Assembly (NCBI RefSeq): GCF_026341855.1
Contig: NZ_JAPENW010000001.1
Location: forward strand, 6,439,001-6,503,000
Length of the DNA stretch: 64,000 bases
Source of the DNA: Streptomyces sp. NBC_00568
GTDB lineage: Bacteria > Actinomycetota > Actinomycetes > Streptomycetales > Streptomycetaceae
Reading direction: 5' to 3'
Shown here: one piece after another, positions 47,531-56,568 of the stretch
Position numbering within the stretch: the stretch's first letter is position 1
Layout of the letters: every line of letters starts with the position of its first letter
Notes under the pieces: model-generated
Told to the model about the DNA's origin: nothing
The model's input: only the letters and a program-made list of their open reading frames with translations
Databases searched by the model: none
Program-made: the position numbers and the translations under genes

Positions 47531-50044
47531 TCACAGCTGTCCGACGTCGGTGACCTTGACGATGGCACGGCCCTCGGCGTCGGAGGCCACGAGGTCGACC
47601 TCCGCGCTGATGCCCCAGTCGTGATCGCTGTTCGGGTCGGCGAAGGTCTGACGGACACGCCACAGGCCGTTCTGCGGCTCCTCCACGATCGACAGCAGCT
47701 TGGGGCCACGGGCGTCGGGACCCGTACCGAGGTCCTCGTACTCGTCCCAGTACTTGTCCATCGCCTCGCCCCACGCGTCGGCGTCCCAGCCGGCCTCGGC
47801 GTCCATCTCGCCGAGTTCGGCGACGTTGTCCAGAGCGGCGAGTTCGACCCTGCGGAACATCGCGTTGCGGACGAGGACGCGGAAGGCGCGGGCGTTCGAG
47901 GTGACCGGCTTGACCTGGTCGGCCTTCTCCTGGGCCTCCTCGGCCGTCACCACCTCGGGATTGGCGAGCTGCTCCCACTCGTCGAGGAGGCTGGAGTCGA
48001 CCTGCCGCACCATCTCGCCCAGCCAGGCGATCAGGTCCTCCAGGTCCTCGGACTTGAGGTCGTCCGGGACGGTGTGCTCGAGGGCCTTGTAAGCACTGGC
48101 CAGGTAGCGCAGGACGATGCCCTCGGTACGGGCGAGCTCGTAGTAGGAGACGAACTCGGTGAAGGTCATCGCCCGTTCGTACATGTCACGGATGACGGAC
48201 TTCGGCGACAGCGGGTGGTCGCCGACCCACGGATGGCTCTTGCGGTAGGTGTCGTACGCGTGGAAGAGCAGCTCATCCAGCGGCTTGGGGTACGACACGT
48301 CCTGGAGCCGCTCCATCCGCTCCTCGTACTCGACGCCGTCGGACTTCATCGCGGCCACGGCCTCGCCACGGGCCTTGTTCTGCTGGGCCGCGAGGATCTG
48401 CCGCGGATCGTCCAGCGTGGACTCCACGACGGACACCATGTCCAGGGCGTACGAGGGGGATTCGAGGTCCAGCAGGTCGAAGGCGGCGAGCGCGAACGTC
48501 GACAGGGGCTGGTTGAGCGCGAAGTCCTGCTGGAGATCGACGGTGAGCCGCACGATACGGCCGGTCGGGTCGGGCTCGTCGAGCTTCTCGACGATGCCGC
48601 CGTCGAGGAGCGAGCGGTAGATCGCGATGGCCCGCCGGATGTGCCGCAGCTGCTGCTTGCGCGGCTCGTGGTTGTCCTCCAGCAGATGCCGCATCGCCTC
48701 GAAGGCGTTGCCGGGCCGGGCGATCACCGAGAGCAGCATGGTGTGCGTCACGCGGAAGCGCGAGGTCAGCGGCTCGGGATCGGAGGAGATGAGCTTCTCG
48801 AAGGTGTTCTCCGTCCAGCCGACGAAGCCCTCGGGAGCCTTCTTGCGCACCACCTTGCGGCGCTTCTTCGGGTCGTCGCCCGCCTTGGCGAGCGACTTCT
48901 CGTTCTCGATGACGTGCTCCGGCGCCTGAGCCACGACGAAGCCCGCCGTGTCGAAGCCCGCGCGCCCGGCCCGGCCGGCGATCTGGTGGAACTCACGGGC
49001 GCGCAGCGTCCGCACCCGCGTGCCGTCGTACTTCGTGAGCGCGGTGAACAGCACGGTCCGGATGGGCACGTTGACGCCGACCCCGAGGGTGTCGGTGCCG
49101 CAGATGACCTTCAGGAGCCCGGCCTGGGCCAGCTTCTCCACCAGCCGCCGGTACTTGGGCAGCATGCCGGCGTGGTGCACACCGATCCCGTGGCGTACGT
49201 AACGGGAGAGGTTCTGGCCGAACTTGGTGGTGAAGCGGAAGTTGCCGATCAGCTCGGCGATCCGGTCCTTCTCCTCGCGCGTGCACATGTTGATGCTCAT
49301 CAGCGCCTGCGCCCGCTCCACGGCCTGCGCCTGGGTGAAGTGCACGATGTAGACCGGGGCCTGCTTGGTGGCGAGCAGTTCGGTGATCGTCTCGGTCAGC
49401 GGAGTCAGGACGTACTCGTAGGACAGCGGGACGGGCCGGGTCGCCGAGCGGACCACCGCCGTGGGGCGGCCGGTACGCCGCGTGAGGTCCTTCTCGAACA
49501 TCGAGACATCGCCGAGCGTCGCCGACATCAGGATGAACTGCGCCTGGGGAAGTTCCAGGATCGGGATCTGCCAGGCCCAGCCTCGGTCGCCCTCGGCGTA
49601 GAAGTGGAACTCGTCCATGACGACCTGGCCCACATCGGCGTGCTTGCCGTCCCGCAGCGCGATGGACGCCAGGACCTCGGCGGTGCAGCAGATGACCGGG
49701 GCGTCGGAGTTCACGGAGGCGTCGCCGGTGAGCATGCCGACGTTCTCGGTGCCGAAGATCTTGCACAGCTCGAAGAACTTCTCCGAGACGAGTGCCTTGA
49801 TCGGCGCCGTGTAGAAGGTGACCTCGTCGCGGGCGAGCGCCGCGAAGTGCGCAGCCGCGGCGATCATGCTCTTGCCCGAGCCGGTGGGCGTCGAGACGAT
49901 CACGTTCGCACCCGAGACCACCTCGATCAGCGCCTCCTCCTGGTGGGGGTAGAGGGTGAGACCGCGTTCCCCGGCCCACGACTCGAAGGCTTCGTAGAGG
50001 GCGTCGGGGTCTGCGGTCTGCGGCAGCTGATCGATAAGGGTCAC
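47531..50044 (-). CDS. DEAD/DEAH-box helicase, Ski2-like with DUF3516
   Basis: The GTG at 50044 follows GGGGGC and gives 837 residues. Motifs are I (STPTGSGKSM), II (VMDEFHFY), III (LMSATLGD), and VI (FHQIAGRAGRAGFDT), and the C-terminal about 450 residues match the actinobacterial DUF3516 part. It should be an ATP-dependent RNA or DNA helicase; the substrate is not known. The long frame in the other direction on the plus strand is a composition artefact. It is divergent from the YdjM-like gene. Confidence 0.9.
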   Translation of the reverse strand: MTLIDQLPQTADPDALYEAFESWAGERGLTLYPHQEEALIEVVSGANVIVSTPTGSGKSMIAAAAHFAALARDEVTFYTAPIKALVSEKFFELCKIFGTENVGMLTGDASVNSDAPVICCTAEVLASIALRDGKHADVGQVVMDEFHFYAEGDRGWAWQIPILELPQAQFILMSATLGDVSMFEKDLTRRTGRPTAVVRSATRPVPLSYEYVLTPLTETITELLATKQAPVYIVHFTQAQAVERAQALMSINMCTREEKDRIAELIGNFRFTTKFGQNLSRYVRHGIGVHHAGMLPKYRRLVEKLAQAGLLKVICGTDTLGVGVNVPIRTVLFTALTKYDGTRVRTLRAREFHQIAGRAGRAGFDTAGFVVAQAPEHVIENEKSLAKAGDDPKKRRKVVRKKAPEGFVGWTENTFEKLISSDPEPLTSRFRVTHTMLLSVIARPGNAFEAMRHLLEDNHEPRKQQLRHIRRAIAIYRSLLDGGIVEKLDEPDPTGRIVRLTVDLQQDFALNQPLSTFALAAFDLLDLESPSYALDMVSVVESTLDDPRQILAAQQNKARGEAVAAMKSDGVEYEERMERLQDVSYPKPLDELLFHAYDTYRKSHPWVGDHPLSPKSVIRDMYERAMTFTEFVSYYELARTEGIVLRYLASAYKALEHTVPDDLKSEDLEDLIAWLGEMVRQVDSSLLDEWEQLANPEVVTAEEAQEKADQVKPVTSNARAFRVLVRNAMFRRVELAALDNVAELGEMDAEAGWDADAWGEAMDKYWDEYEDLGTGPDARGPKLLSIVEEPQNGLWRVRQTFADPNSDHDWGISAEVDLVASDAEGRAIVKVTDVGQL

Positions 50045-50189
50045 GCCCCCATCTTGCCTGTCGTCGTACGCGATGGGGGAATCGGATGTTCGTCGAAAGA
50101 TCACGAACGCTACGCTGTGGCGCCGGCGACGCGTCAGCGTGCACGGGCAACTGGACAGCTGCACAAGAGGAATAGGGCGGAATACGGCC

Positions 50190-50984
50190 ATGATGGGACC
50201 AGCACACTCACTGTCGGGGGCCGCGGCCTGGCTCGGCGTCGGAGCGGCCGCCGCCGCGGCCGGTCACACCATGCCCTGGCCGGTTCTGCTGGTCGGCGCG
50301 CTGATCTGCGCCGGTGCCGCTCTCGCCCCGGACCTGGACCACAAGGCCGCCACCATCTCGCGCGCCTTCGGACCGGTGTCACGAAGCCTGTGCGAGATCG
50401 TCGACAAACTCTCCTACGCCGTCTACAAGGGCACCAGGAAGCCGGGCGACCCCCGGCGCTCCGGCGGTCACCGCACGCTGACGCACACCTGGCTGTGGGC
50501 CGTGATGATCGGCGCGGGCACCGCTGTGCTGGCGATAACCGGCGGCCGCTGGGCGGTCCTGGCCATCCTCTTCGTGCACATGGTCCTCGCCATCGAAGGA
50601 CTGCTGTGGCGGGCCGCACGCGGTTCCAGCAGCGATGTCCTGGTCTGGCTGCTCGCGGCGACGAGCGCGTGGATCCTCGCCGGCATCCTGGACAAGCCGG
50701 GCAATGGCGCGGACTGGCTGTTCACGGCGCCGGGCCAGGAGTACCTGTGGCTCGGCCTGCCGATCATCCTCGGCGCCCTGGTGCACGACATCGGGGACGC
50801 GCTGACAGTGTCCGGCTGCCCGATCCTGTGGCCCATCCCGGTCGGCCGCAAGCGCTGGTACCCGATCGGCCCGCCCAAGGCGATGCGCTTCCGCGCGGGC
50901 AGCTGGGTCGAGCTCAAGGTGCTGATGCCGGTGTTCATGCTGCTGGGCGGCGTGGGCTGCGCGGCCGCGCTGAACTTCATCTGA
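50190..50984 (+). CDS. Metal-dependent hydrolase-like membrane protein (YdjM family)
   Basis: The 264-residue protein has about five membrane segments and the conserved YdjM motifs AHSLSGAA near the N-terminus, PDLDHKAA and GGHRTLTHTW (residues about 90-100), whose His and Asp residues are proposed metal ligands. Proteins of this family are called metal-dependent hydrolases and are linked in a few species to the LexA response. The function here is unknown. The ATG at 50190 is followed by another at 50193. Confidence 0.82.
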   Translation: MMGPAHSLSGAAAWLGVGAAAAAAGHTMPWPVLLVGALICAGAALAPDLDHKAATISRAFGPVSRSLCEIVDKLSYAVYKGTRKPGDPRRSGGHRTLTHTWLWAVMIGAGTAVLAITGGRWAVLAILFVHMVLAIEGLLWRAARGSSSDVLVWLLAATSAWILAGILDKPGNGADWLFTAPGQEYLWLGLPIILGALVHDIGDALTVSGCPILWPIPVGRKRWYPIGPPKAMRFRAGSWVELKVLMPVFMLLGGVGCAAALNFI

Positions 50985-51268
50985 GGCCGTCTCCTCCCCG
51001 GGGACTCCGACGCCCGGCGTCACCGGCAAGGGCCTGGCGTGCCGGCTCGGCATCGATGGCCCGGCGTCCCGGTATCGGGCGGCCCCTGCCTGCGGCGGCC
51101 GTGGGCGGCGGGAGCGGCGGTTCGGCCACCGACGCGAGATCGGTGCAGACGGCCTCACGCACCTCGTCCTCGGCCGACGTCGGCGCCTCGGCGGGCAGCC
51201 GCTTCAGCCCTGGACGTCGGGCTGGGCAGGGGGGACGTCATTCGCTCAGGAGAGGGCACCCGTCCCGC
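50985..51268. other. Convergent intergenic region, no gene seen
   Basis: These 284 bases separate the YdjM-like gene and the L31 gene. GACGCCCGGCGTC (51009-51021) is a near-palindrome that may be part of a terminator. A 61-codon frame at 50977-51162 (minus) has no ribosome site or recognisable product. Confidence 0.4.
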
Positions 51269-51544
51269 TCAGGCGTTCTCCGCCGCGTCCGACCCCGGCT
51301 CCCCGCCTCCGTATCGCCGCTCGAACTGGGCGATGCGGCCCTCGGAGTCCACCGTGCGGGCCTTGCCCGTGTAGAACGGGTGGCTCTCCGAGGAGATCTC
51401 GACGTCCACGACGGGGTAGGTCTCGCCGTCGTCCCAGTCGATGGTCCGCTCGCTCGTCGCGGTGGAGCGCGTGAGGAAGGCGTAGCCGGCGGTGCGGTCG
51501 CGGAAGACCACGGGGTGGTAGTCGGGCTGCTTGTCCTGCTGCAT
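51269..51544 (-). CDS. rpmE2: Ribosomal protein L31 type B (zinc-independent)
   Basis: The 91-residue protein has the L31B pattern: HPVVFRDRTAGYAFLTRST, DVEISSESHPFYTGK and RIAQFERRYG. It has no CxxC zinc pair, marking it as the paralogue that replaces the zinc form of L31 under zinc starvation. AAGGAG precedes the ATG. The gene follows the DUF5709 gene by 36 bases. I saw no AT-rich Zur-type box in those 36 bases. Confidence 0.94.
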   Translation of the reverse strand: MQQDKQPDYHPVVFRDRTAGYAFLTRSTATSERTIDWDDGETYPVVDVEISSESHPFYTGKARTVDSEGRIAQFERRYGGGEPGSDAAENA

Positions 51545-51580
51545 GGGTGCTCCTTGGGGGAGGGGCGGGCCGGGCGCCGG

Positions 51581-52051
51581 TCAGCCGGACACGGCGTCCT
51601 CGTCGACGATGTGCATCGCGGCCTCCTCGGCCGAGGCCGCGGCGCCGTCGATGCCGATGTCCGTGGCGATGAGCCCGCTCTCCTCGTCCTCGTGCGCGCC
51701 TTCGTTCGGGGCGACCAGACGGCCCGAGCGGAGGGCACCCACCTCGTTGTCGAGGGGCTCTCCGTCGGTGCCCTGGCAGTCGCCGATGCCGTCTCCGTCG
51801 GGTTCGGCGACATCGGGCAGTTCCTCGGCGAGGCGCTGGTCCAGGGTCTCGCCCGCCTGGCGCTCCGAGGCGGTCACCCCGCGATTCTCCACCGCCCATG
51901 GCCGCTCCGGCGGGGACCAGCCACGGTCCAGTGGGTCACTGACGCCGTCGGCGACCAGTGTGTCCTCGCCGTCGAGCAGCCCCGCGTCGTCCTGTACCTC
52001 GGATCCGTCGGGCTGGTAGACGTCGTCTCCCCATCCGTCGGCGCTGTTCAC
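51581..52051 (-). CDS. DUF5709-family protein
   Basis: The GTG at 52051 has GGAGG five bases upstream and gives 156 residues. The acidic protein has DDVYQPDGSEVQDDAGLLDG and AVENRGVTASERQAGETLDQ, a pattern seen in actinobacterial DUF5709 proteins. There is no membrane segment. The function is unknown. It lies directly upstream of rpmE2 on the same strand and may share its transcript. Confidence 0.78.
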   Translation of the reverse strand: MNSADGWGDDVYQPDGSEVQDDAGLLDGEDTLVADGVSDPLDRGWSPPERPWAVENRGVTASERQAGETLDQRLAEELPDVAEPDGDGIGDCQGTDGEPLDNEVGALRSGRLVAPNEGAHEDEESGLIATDIGIDGAAASAEEAAMHIVDEDAVSG

Positions 52052-52526
52052 GGCTACCTCCAGGGGGTGCGGACGGGACCGGTGCCGCCGTACTCGACGA
52101 CGGGCCCGCGGGCCACAGGACACCGGCGTCGCCCCGAGCGAACCGGGTGGTTCCCGGGAGTCCCCGAGCGGGTGTCCACGTCCAGGGTTCCACCCCCCTT
52201 CGCCACCGCGCAACGCCACAGGGGTCGACCAGCAGTGCCACAAGGGCCGACGTCCGGCCGCGCGGGCCTCTTGCGGGCTGCGCGGAGGACCGGTGCGACC
52301 CGGCTCCCGGCGGGACCGCGACCCGGCTCCCGGCGAGAAGCCGGACGCAAGCGGCCGGAGCCCACTGCCGGCCTCCGGTCCGCATCGGCCCACTCCGGGG
52401 AGGGGCGGCGAGCGGCGGGACGAGAGCGGCGCGGGGCACCCGGCGGGCGGGTCCGCGCCGCTCCGGTCCACCGTGCGGCGGGAGCGGACCGGCGCGTCGG
52501 CCGCCGGGCCGGGCACGGCCCGGCCG
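52052..52526. other. Repeat-rich non-coding region before the DUF5709 gene
   Basis: No gene is convincing in these 475 bases. The unit GCGACCCGGCTCCCGGCG occurs twice, at 52295-52312 and 52318-52335, a 23-base period. The DUF5709 promoter should lie near 52060-52160. The rest is GC-rich spacer running into the tandem array. Confidence 0.5.
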
Positions 52527-52662
52527 GTGCCCTTCGCGCACCCGTGCCCTTCGCGCACCCGTGCCCTTCGCGCACCCGTGCCCTTCGCGCACCCGTGCCC
52601 TTCGCTCACCGGTGCCCTCCGCTCGCCTGTGCCCTCCGCTCACCCGTGCCCTCCGCTCACCC
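52527..52662. repeat. Eight-copy 17-base tandem repeat
   Basis: Eight consecutive 17-base units cover 52527-52662. Copies 1-4 are GTGCCCTTCGCGCACCC, exactly identical; copies 5-8 vary toward GTGCCCTCCGCTCACCC, with copy 6 the most divergent. A partial ninth begins at 52663. The stop and last codons of the minus-strand ABC gene lie within copy 8 and the partial copy. Each identical unit has a short GTGC-GCAC inverted repeat, so the RNA could form a row of small hairpins and act as a terminator. Confidence 0.9.
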
Positions 52663-54486
52663 GTGCCAGGACCTCCAGAGCGCCGCGTACGCGCCGTCCG
52701 CCGCGACCAGTTGGTCGTGGCTGCCGAGTTCGCTGATGCGGCCGTTCTCGACGACGGCGATGACGTCCGCGTCATGGGCGGTGTGGAGGCGGTGGGCGAT
52801 GGCGACGACGGTGCGTCCGTCGAGGACCCGGGCCAGCGAGCGTTCCAGATGGCGGGCCGCCCGCGGGTCCAGGAGCGAGGTCGCCTCGTCCAGGACCAGG
52901 GTGTGCGGGTCGGCCAGCACCAGCCGGGCCAACGCGATCTGCTGGGCCTGGGCCGGAGTTAGCGCGAACCCGCCCGAGCCGACCTCGGTGTCCAGGCCGT
53001 CGTCCAGTGCCCGCGCCCAGCTGTCCGCGTCGACCGCTCCGAGAGCCGCCCACAACCGGGCGTCGATCGCGTGGACCGGAGCCTCGGCCGGCGTCTCCTC
53101 GTCCGCGCCGTGCCGGGCGTGCGGGACGGCGAGCAGCAGGTTGTCGCGCAGGGAGCCCACGAAGACGTGGTGTTCCTGGTTGACCAGGGCCACATGCGAG
53201 CGGACCTTCTCGGCGGGCATCCGGGACAGTTCGGCGCCGCCGAGCGTGATCCGGCCGTCCCGGGGTGCGTAGATCCCGGCGAGCAGCCTGCCCAGCGTGG
53301 ACTTGCCCGCGCCGGACGGGCCGACCAGGGCGAGCCGGGTGCCGGGCGCGACCGCCAGGGAGACCTCGCGCAGTACGTCCACGCCCTCGCGGTAGCCGAA
53401 GTGCACCCGGTCCGCGTGGACGTCGCGTCCCTCCGGCGCCACCGCCGGATCGCCGGTGGCCGGCTCGATGTCCCGGACGCCGACCAGCCGCGCCAGCGAG
53501 ACCTGGGCGACCTGCAGTTCGTCGTACCAGCGCAGGATCAGGCCCACCGGGTCGACGAGCATCTGCGCGATCAGCGCACCCGTCGTCAGCTGGCCCACGC
53601 CGATCCAGCCCTGGAGGGCGAGGAACCCGCCGATCATCAGGACCGAGCAGAGCACCGTCACATGCGTGATGTTGACGACCGGGAAGAGGACCGACCGCAG
53701 CCAGAGCGTGTACCGCTCCCATGCCGTCCACTCCTGGACCCGGCGGTCCGACAGCTCGATGCGGCGCTTGCTGAGGCGGTGCGACTCGACGGTGCGGCCG
53801 GCGTCGACCGTCTCTGCCAGGACGGCGGCGACGGCGGCGTAGCCGGCGGCCTCCGAGCGATAGGCGGACGGTGCGCGCTTGAAGTACCAGCGGCACCCCA
53901 CCACCAGCAGCGGCACGGCGACCAGCACGGCGGGGGCGAGCGCCGGGGCGGTCACGGTGAGCCCGGCGAGCAGCAGCGCCACCCACACCACACCGATGGC
54001 CAGCTGCGGCACGGCCTCGCGCATGGCGTTGGCGAGCCGGTCGATGTCGGTGGTGATGCGGGACAGCAGGTCGCCCGTCCCCGCCCGCTCCAGTACCCCG
54101 GGCGGCAGCCCGACCGACCGCACGAGGAAGTCCTCGCGCAGATCGGCCAGCATGCGCTCGCCGAGCATCGCGCCGCGCAGCCGCACCTGCCGGACGAACA
54201 CGGCCTGGATGACCAGCGCGATGACGAACAGGGCGGCGGTGGCCTCCAGATGGAGTTCGCGCGCGTGGTCCGAGACCCGTTCGACGACCGAGCCCAGCAG
54301 ATAGGGCCCGGCCATCGAGGCCACGACGGCCACGGTGTTGACGGCGACCAGGAGCAGGAAGGCCCTGCGGTGCCGTTGGAACAGTTCGGTCACGTAAGCG
54401 CGTACGGTCTCGGGCGCGCCGACGGGCAGTGTGTTCGCCGCCGTCGGGGCGGCCGGGTCGTACGCCGGTGGCGCCACGCCGATCAT
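52657..54486 (-). CDS. ABC exporter half (canonical ATPase, degenerate signature)
   Basis: The 609-residue protein is a type I exporter half with six membrane segments in the first about 330 residues, then an ATPase domain: Walker A GPSGAGKST (about 389), Q-loop NQEHHVF, Walker B HTLVLDEATS and the H-loop AIAHRLHT intact. The signature, however, is LTPAQ (about 506) in place of LSGGQ. This complements the partner half encoded just upstream, whose Walker A is lost, so the pair can have only one complete ATP site. Its ATG overlaps the partner's stop. Its end lies in a tandem repeat. Confidence 0.9.
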   Translation of the reverse strand: MIGVAPPAYDPAAPTAANTLPVGAPETVRAYVTELFQRHRRAFLLLVAVNTVAVVASMAGPYLLGSVVERVSDHARELHLEATAALFVIALVIQAVFVRQVRLRGAMLGERMLADLREDFLVRSVGLPPGVLERAGTGDLLSRITTDIDRLANAMREAVPQLAIGVVWVALLLAGLTVTAPALAPAVLVAVPLLVVGCRWYFKRAPSAYRSEAAGYAAVAAVLAETVDAGRTVESHRLSKRRIELSDRRVQEWTAWERYTLWLRSVLFPVVNITHVTVLCSVLMIGGFLALQGWIGVGQLTTGALIAQMLVDPVGLILRWYDELQVAQVSLARLVGVRDIEPATGDPAVAPEGRDVHADRVHFGYREGVDVLREVSLAVAPGTRLALVGPSGAGKSTLGRLLAGIYAPRDGRITLGGAELSRMPAEKVRSHVALVNQEHHVFVGSLRDNLLLAVPHARHGADEETPAEAPVHAIDARLWAALGAVDADSWARALDDGLDTEVGSGGFALTPAQAQQIALARLVLADPHTLVLDEATSLLDPRAARHLERSLARVLDGRTVVAIAHRLHTAHDADVIAVVENGRISELGSHDQLVAADGAYAALWRSWHG

Positions 54487-56348
54487 GCGGTCTCCTCGAT
54501 TTCTTCCAGTACGCCGTCCAGAACGGCCTCGTCGTCCACCGTCACGCCGCCGAGAGCGGCCTGTGCCGCGGCCTCGGCGGCCTCCTCCTCGGTCTCGCGT
54601 GTCACCACGGCCCGGTAACGCGGCTCGTCGCGCACCAGATCGCGGTGCACGCCGACCGCGACGACCTCGCCGTCGTCGACCAGGACGACCCGGTCGGCCT
54701 GGTCCAGGAGCAGCGGTGAGGAGGTGAGGACCACGGTGGTGCGCCCGGCGCGCAGCGAGCGCACCCCATCGGCGATCCGGGCCTCGGTGTGGGAGTCGAC
54801 CGCGGACGTCGGCTCGTCCAGGACGAGCACCTCCGGGTCCGTGATCAGCGACCGGGCCAGCGCGAGCCGCTGACGCTGACCGCCGGACAGGGAGCGCCCG
54901 CGTTCGGTGATGCGGGCGTCCATCGGGTCCTCGGCGTCCAGCGAGCCCTGCGCGAGCGCGTCCAGCACGTCGCCGCACTGCGCGGCGGCCAGCGCCGCGT
55001 CGGCGCTCACGAGACCCGACGCGGGTACGTCGAGCAGTTCGCGCAGTGAGCCGGACAGCAGCACAGGGTCCTTGTCCTGGACGAGGACCGCGGTGCGGGC
55101 GGAGTCCAGCGGCAGGTCGTCCAGCGGTACGCCCCCGAGGACCACCGAGCTGCTCCGCGGCACGCCCCCGACGAGCACCTCGGCGCCCCGCTCGGAGGCA
55201 TGGCCGCCCAGCCGCTCGGCCAGCAGCCCCGCCGCGTCCGGGTCGCCGCACACCACGGCGGTGAACCGCCCCGCGGGAGCGAGCAGCCCGGTCACGGGGT
55301 CGTACAGATCGCCGGACGGGTCCTCGGCGGCACGCGAGCCGTCGCTGTCCATGGCCCGTTCCAGGGACAGCACCCTGGCGGCCCGCCGGGCCGACGGACG
55401 CGAGAAGGAATAGGCCATGGCAATTTCCTCGAAATGCCGCAAAGGGTAGGTGAGCAGCATGACCGCGCTGTACACGGTGACCAGTTCGCCGACCGTGATC
55501 CGGCCGTCGCGGGCCAGCTGCACACCACGCCAGACGACGGCGATCATCAGCAGACCGGGCAGCAGCACCTGGATCGCCGAGATCAGCGACCACATGCGGG
55601 CGCTGCGCACGGCGGCCCGGCGGACCTCCTGGGAGGCGCGGCGGTAGCGGTCGAGGAAGAGTTCCTCGCCGCCGATGCCGCGCAGCACCCGCAGGCCGGC
55701 GACCGTGTCGGAGGCCAGCTCGGTGGCGCGGCCCGCCTTCTCCCGCTGGAAGTCGGCGCGCCGGGTGGCGCGGGGCAGCAGCGGCAGCACGGCGACCGCC
55801 AGCACGGGCACGCCCACGGCGACGATCACGCCGAGCGCCGGTTGATAGACGACCAGGCCGACGCAGACCAGGACCACGGTCACGGCCGCCGCCGTGAACC
55901 GCGACATGCCCTCCACGAACCAGCCGATCTTCTCGACGTCGCCGGTGGAGACCGCCACCACCTCGCCCGCCGCCACACGCCGCGTCAGGGCGGAGCCCAG
56001 CTGCGCGGTTCTGCGGGCCAGCAGCTGTTGCACGCGCGCTGCCGCGGTGATCCAGTTGGTGACCGCCGCGCGGTGCAGCATGGCTTCGCCCAGGGCGATG
56101 CACGCGCCGCACAGCACCATCAGGGCGCCGGTCAGGGCGAGCCGGGTGCCGGAGTGATCGATGACGGCCTGGACGGCCAGACCCACACAGAACGGCAGTA
56201 CGGAGACGGCCACGAAGTGCAGCAGGCCCCAGGCGAGGGCCTTGAGCTGACCGCCGAGCTGATTGCGCCCGAGCCACCACAGGAAGCGGGGACCTGAGCG
56301 CGTGTCCGGCACGCCCGGGTCGGGATACGGAAGGTCTTGGATCTGCAT
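54483..56348 (-). CDS. ABC exporter half (degenerate Walker A and H-loop, intact signature)
   Basis: The 621-residue protein has the same six-helix exporter layout. In its ATPase domain the Walker A is replaced by CGDPDAAGLL (about residue 367), without the glycine pattern or the lysine, and the H-loop position is VLTSSPLLL without histidine. LSGGQ (about 486) and Walker B VLVLDEPTS (about 506) are intact. It should therefore lend its signature to the partner's ATP site and have no working site of its own. A Glu/Ala-rich tail of about 45 residues follows. The ribosome site before ATG 56348 is weak. The substrate is unknown. Confidence 0.9.
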   Translation of the reverse strand: MQIQDLPYPDPGVPDTRSGPRFLWWLGRNQLGGQLKALAWGLLHFVAVSVLPFCVGLAVQAVIDHSGTRLALTGALMVLCGACIALGEAMLHRAAVTNWITAAARVQQLLARRTAQLGSALTRRVAAGEVVAVSTGDVEKIGWFVEGMSRFTAAAVTVVLVCVGLVVYQPALGVIVAVGVPVLAVAVLPLLPRATRRADFQREKAGRATELASDTVAGLRVLRGIGGEELFLDRYRRASQEVRRAAVRSARMWSLISAIQVLLPGLLMIAVVWRGVQLARDGRITVGELVTVYSAVMLLTYPLRHFEEIAMAYSFSRPSARRAARVLSLERAMDSDGSRAAEDPSGDLYDPVTGLLAPAGRFTAVVCGDPDAAGLLAERLGGHASERGAEVLVGGVPRSSSVVLGGVPLDDLPLDSARTAVLVQDKDPVLLSGSLRELLDVPASGLVSADAALAAAQCGDVLDALAQGSLDAEDPMDARITERGRSLSGGQRQRLALARSLITDPEVLVLDEPTSAVDSHTEARIADGVRSLRAGRTTVVLTSSPLLLDQADRVVLVDDGEVVAVGVHRDLVRDEPRYRAVVTRETEEEAAEAAAQAALGGVTVDDEAVLDGVLEEIEETA

Positions 56349-56568
56349 GACATCCCAGTGGCTCGTGTCAAGGGGTGGAGGGAGCCGCGGATTTCGGCAA
56401 CCTTCCGGCCGTGGGGGCCGGTAGCAAACCGTGAAAGGTTCGCGTCGCAACGTGGTCGGTAGCAAACGATTTTCCGGGCAGGGGGAAGGAATCGGCCCCA
56501 CCGGACCCGGTCGGCCGGGACGGGGGGAGCGGGCGATTCGTCCGAGACGTGGTGCGAGGATGGGCGGC
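56349..56568. promoter_or_regulatory. Divergent control region with 11-base direct repeats
   Basis: CGGTAGCAAAC occurs at 56419-56429 and again at 56457-56467, 38 bases apart, in the gap between the ABC exporter operon and the transpeptidase-like gene. The repeats are a candidate two-site operator serving either gene. The rest is GC-rich with no gene. Confidence 0.5.

Noticed and set aside
50977..51162. A 61-codon minus-strand frame between YdjM and L31
   Set aside because: It overlaps the end of the YdjM gene, has no ribosome site and no family resemblance. A pseudogene remnant is possible but cannot be shown.
51545..51580. A Zur box before the zinc-independent L31 gene
   Set aside because: The expected AT-rich palindrome is not in this gap. 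The promoter may instead lie upstream of the DUF5709 gene, where I also saw no such box.
52527..52662. A CRISPR-like array
   Set aside because: The 17-base units are contiguous with no spacers, the unit is too short, and no cas genes are in the window.
47204..53272. A 2022-codon open frame on the plus strand
   Set aside because: It runs antisense to tesB, the helicase and parts of the L31, DUF5709 and ABC genes, and across the YdjM gene in another frame. Its translation has no recognisable domains; it is a product of high GC content.
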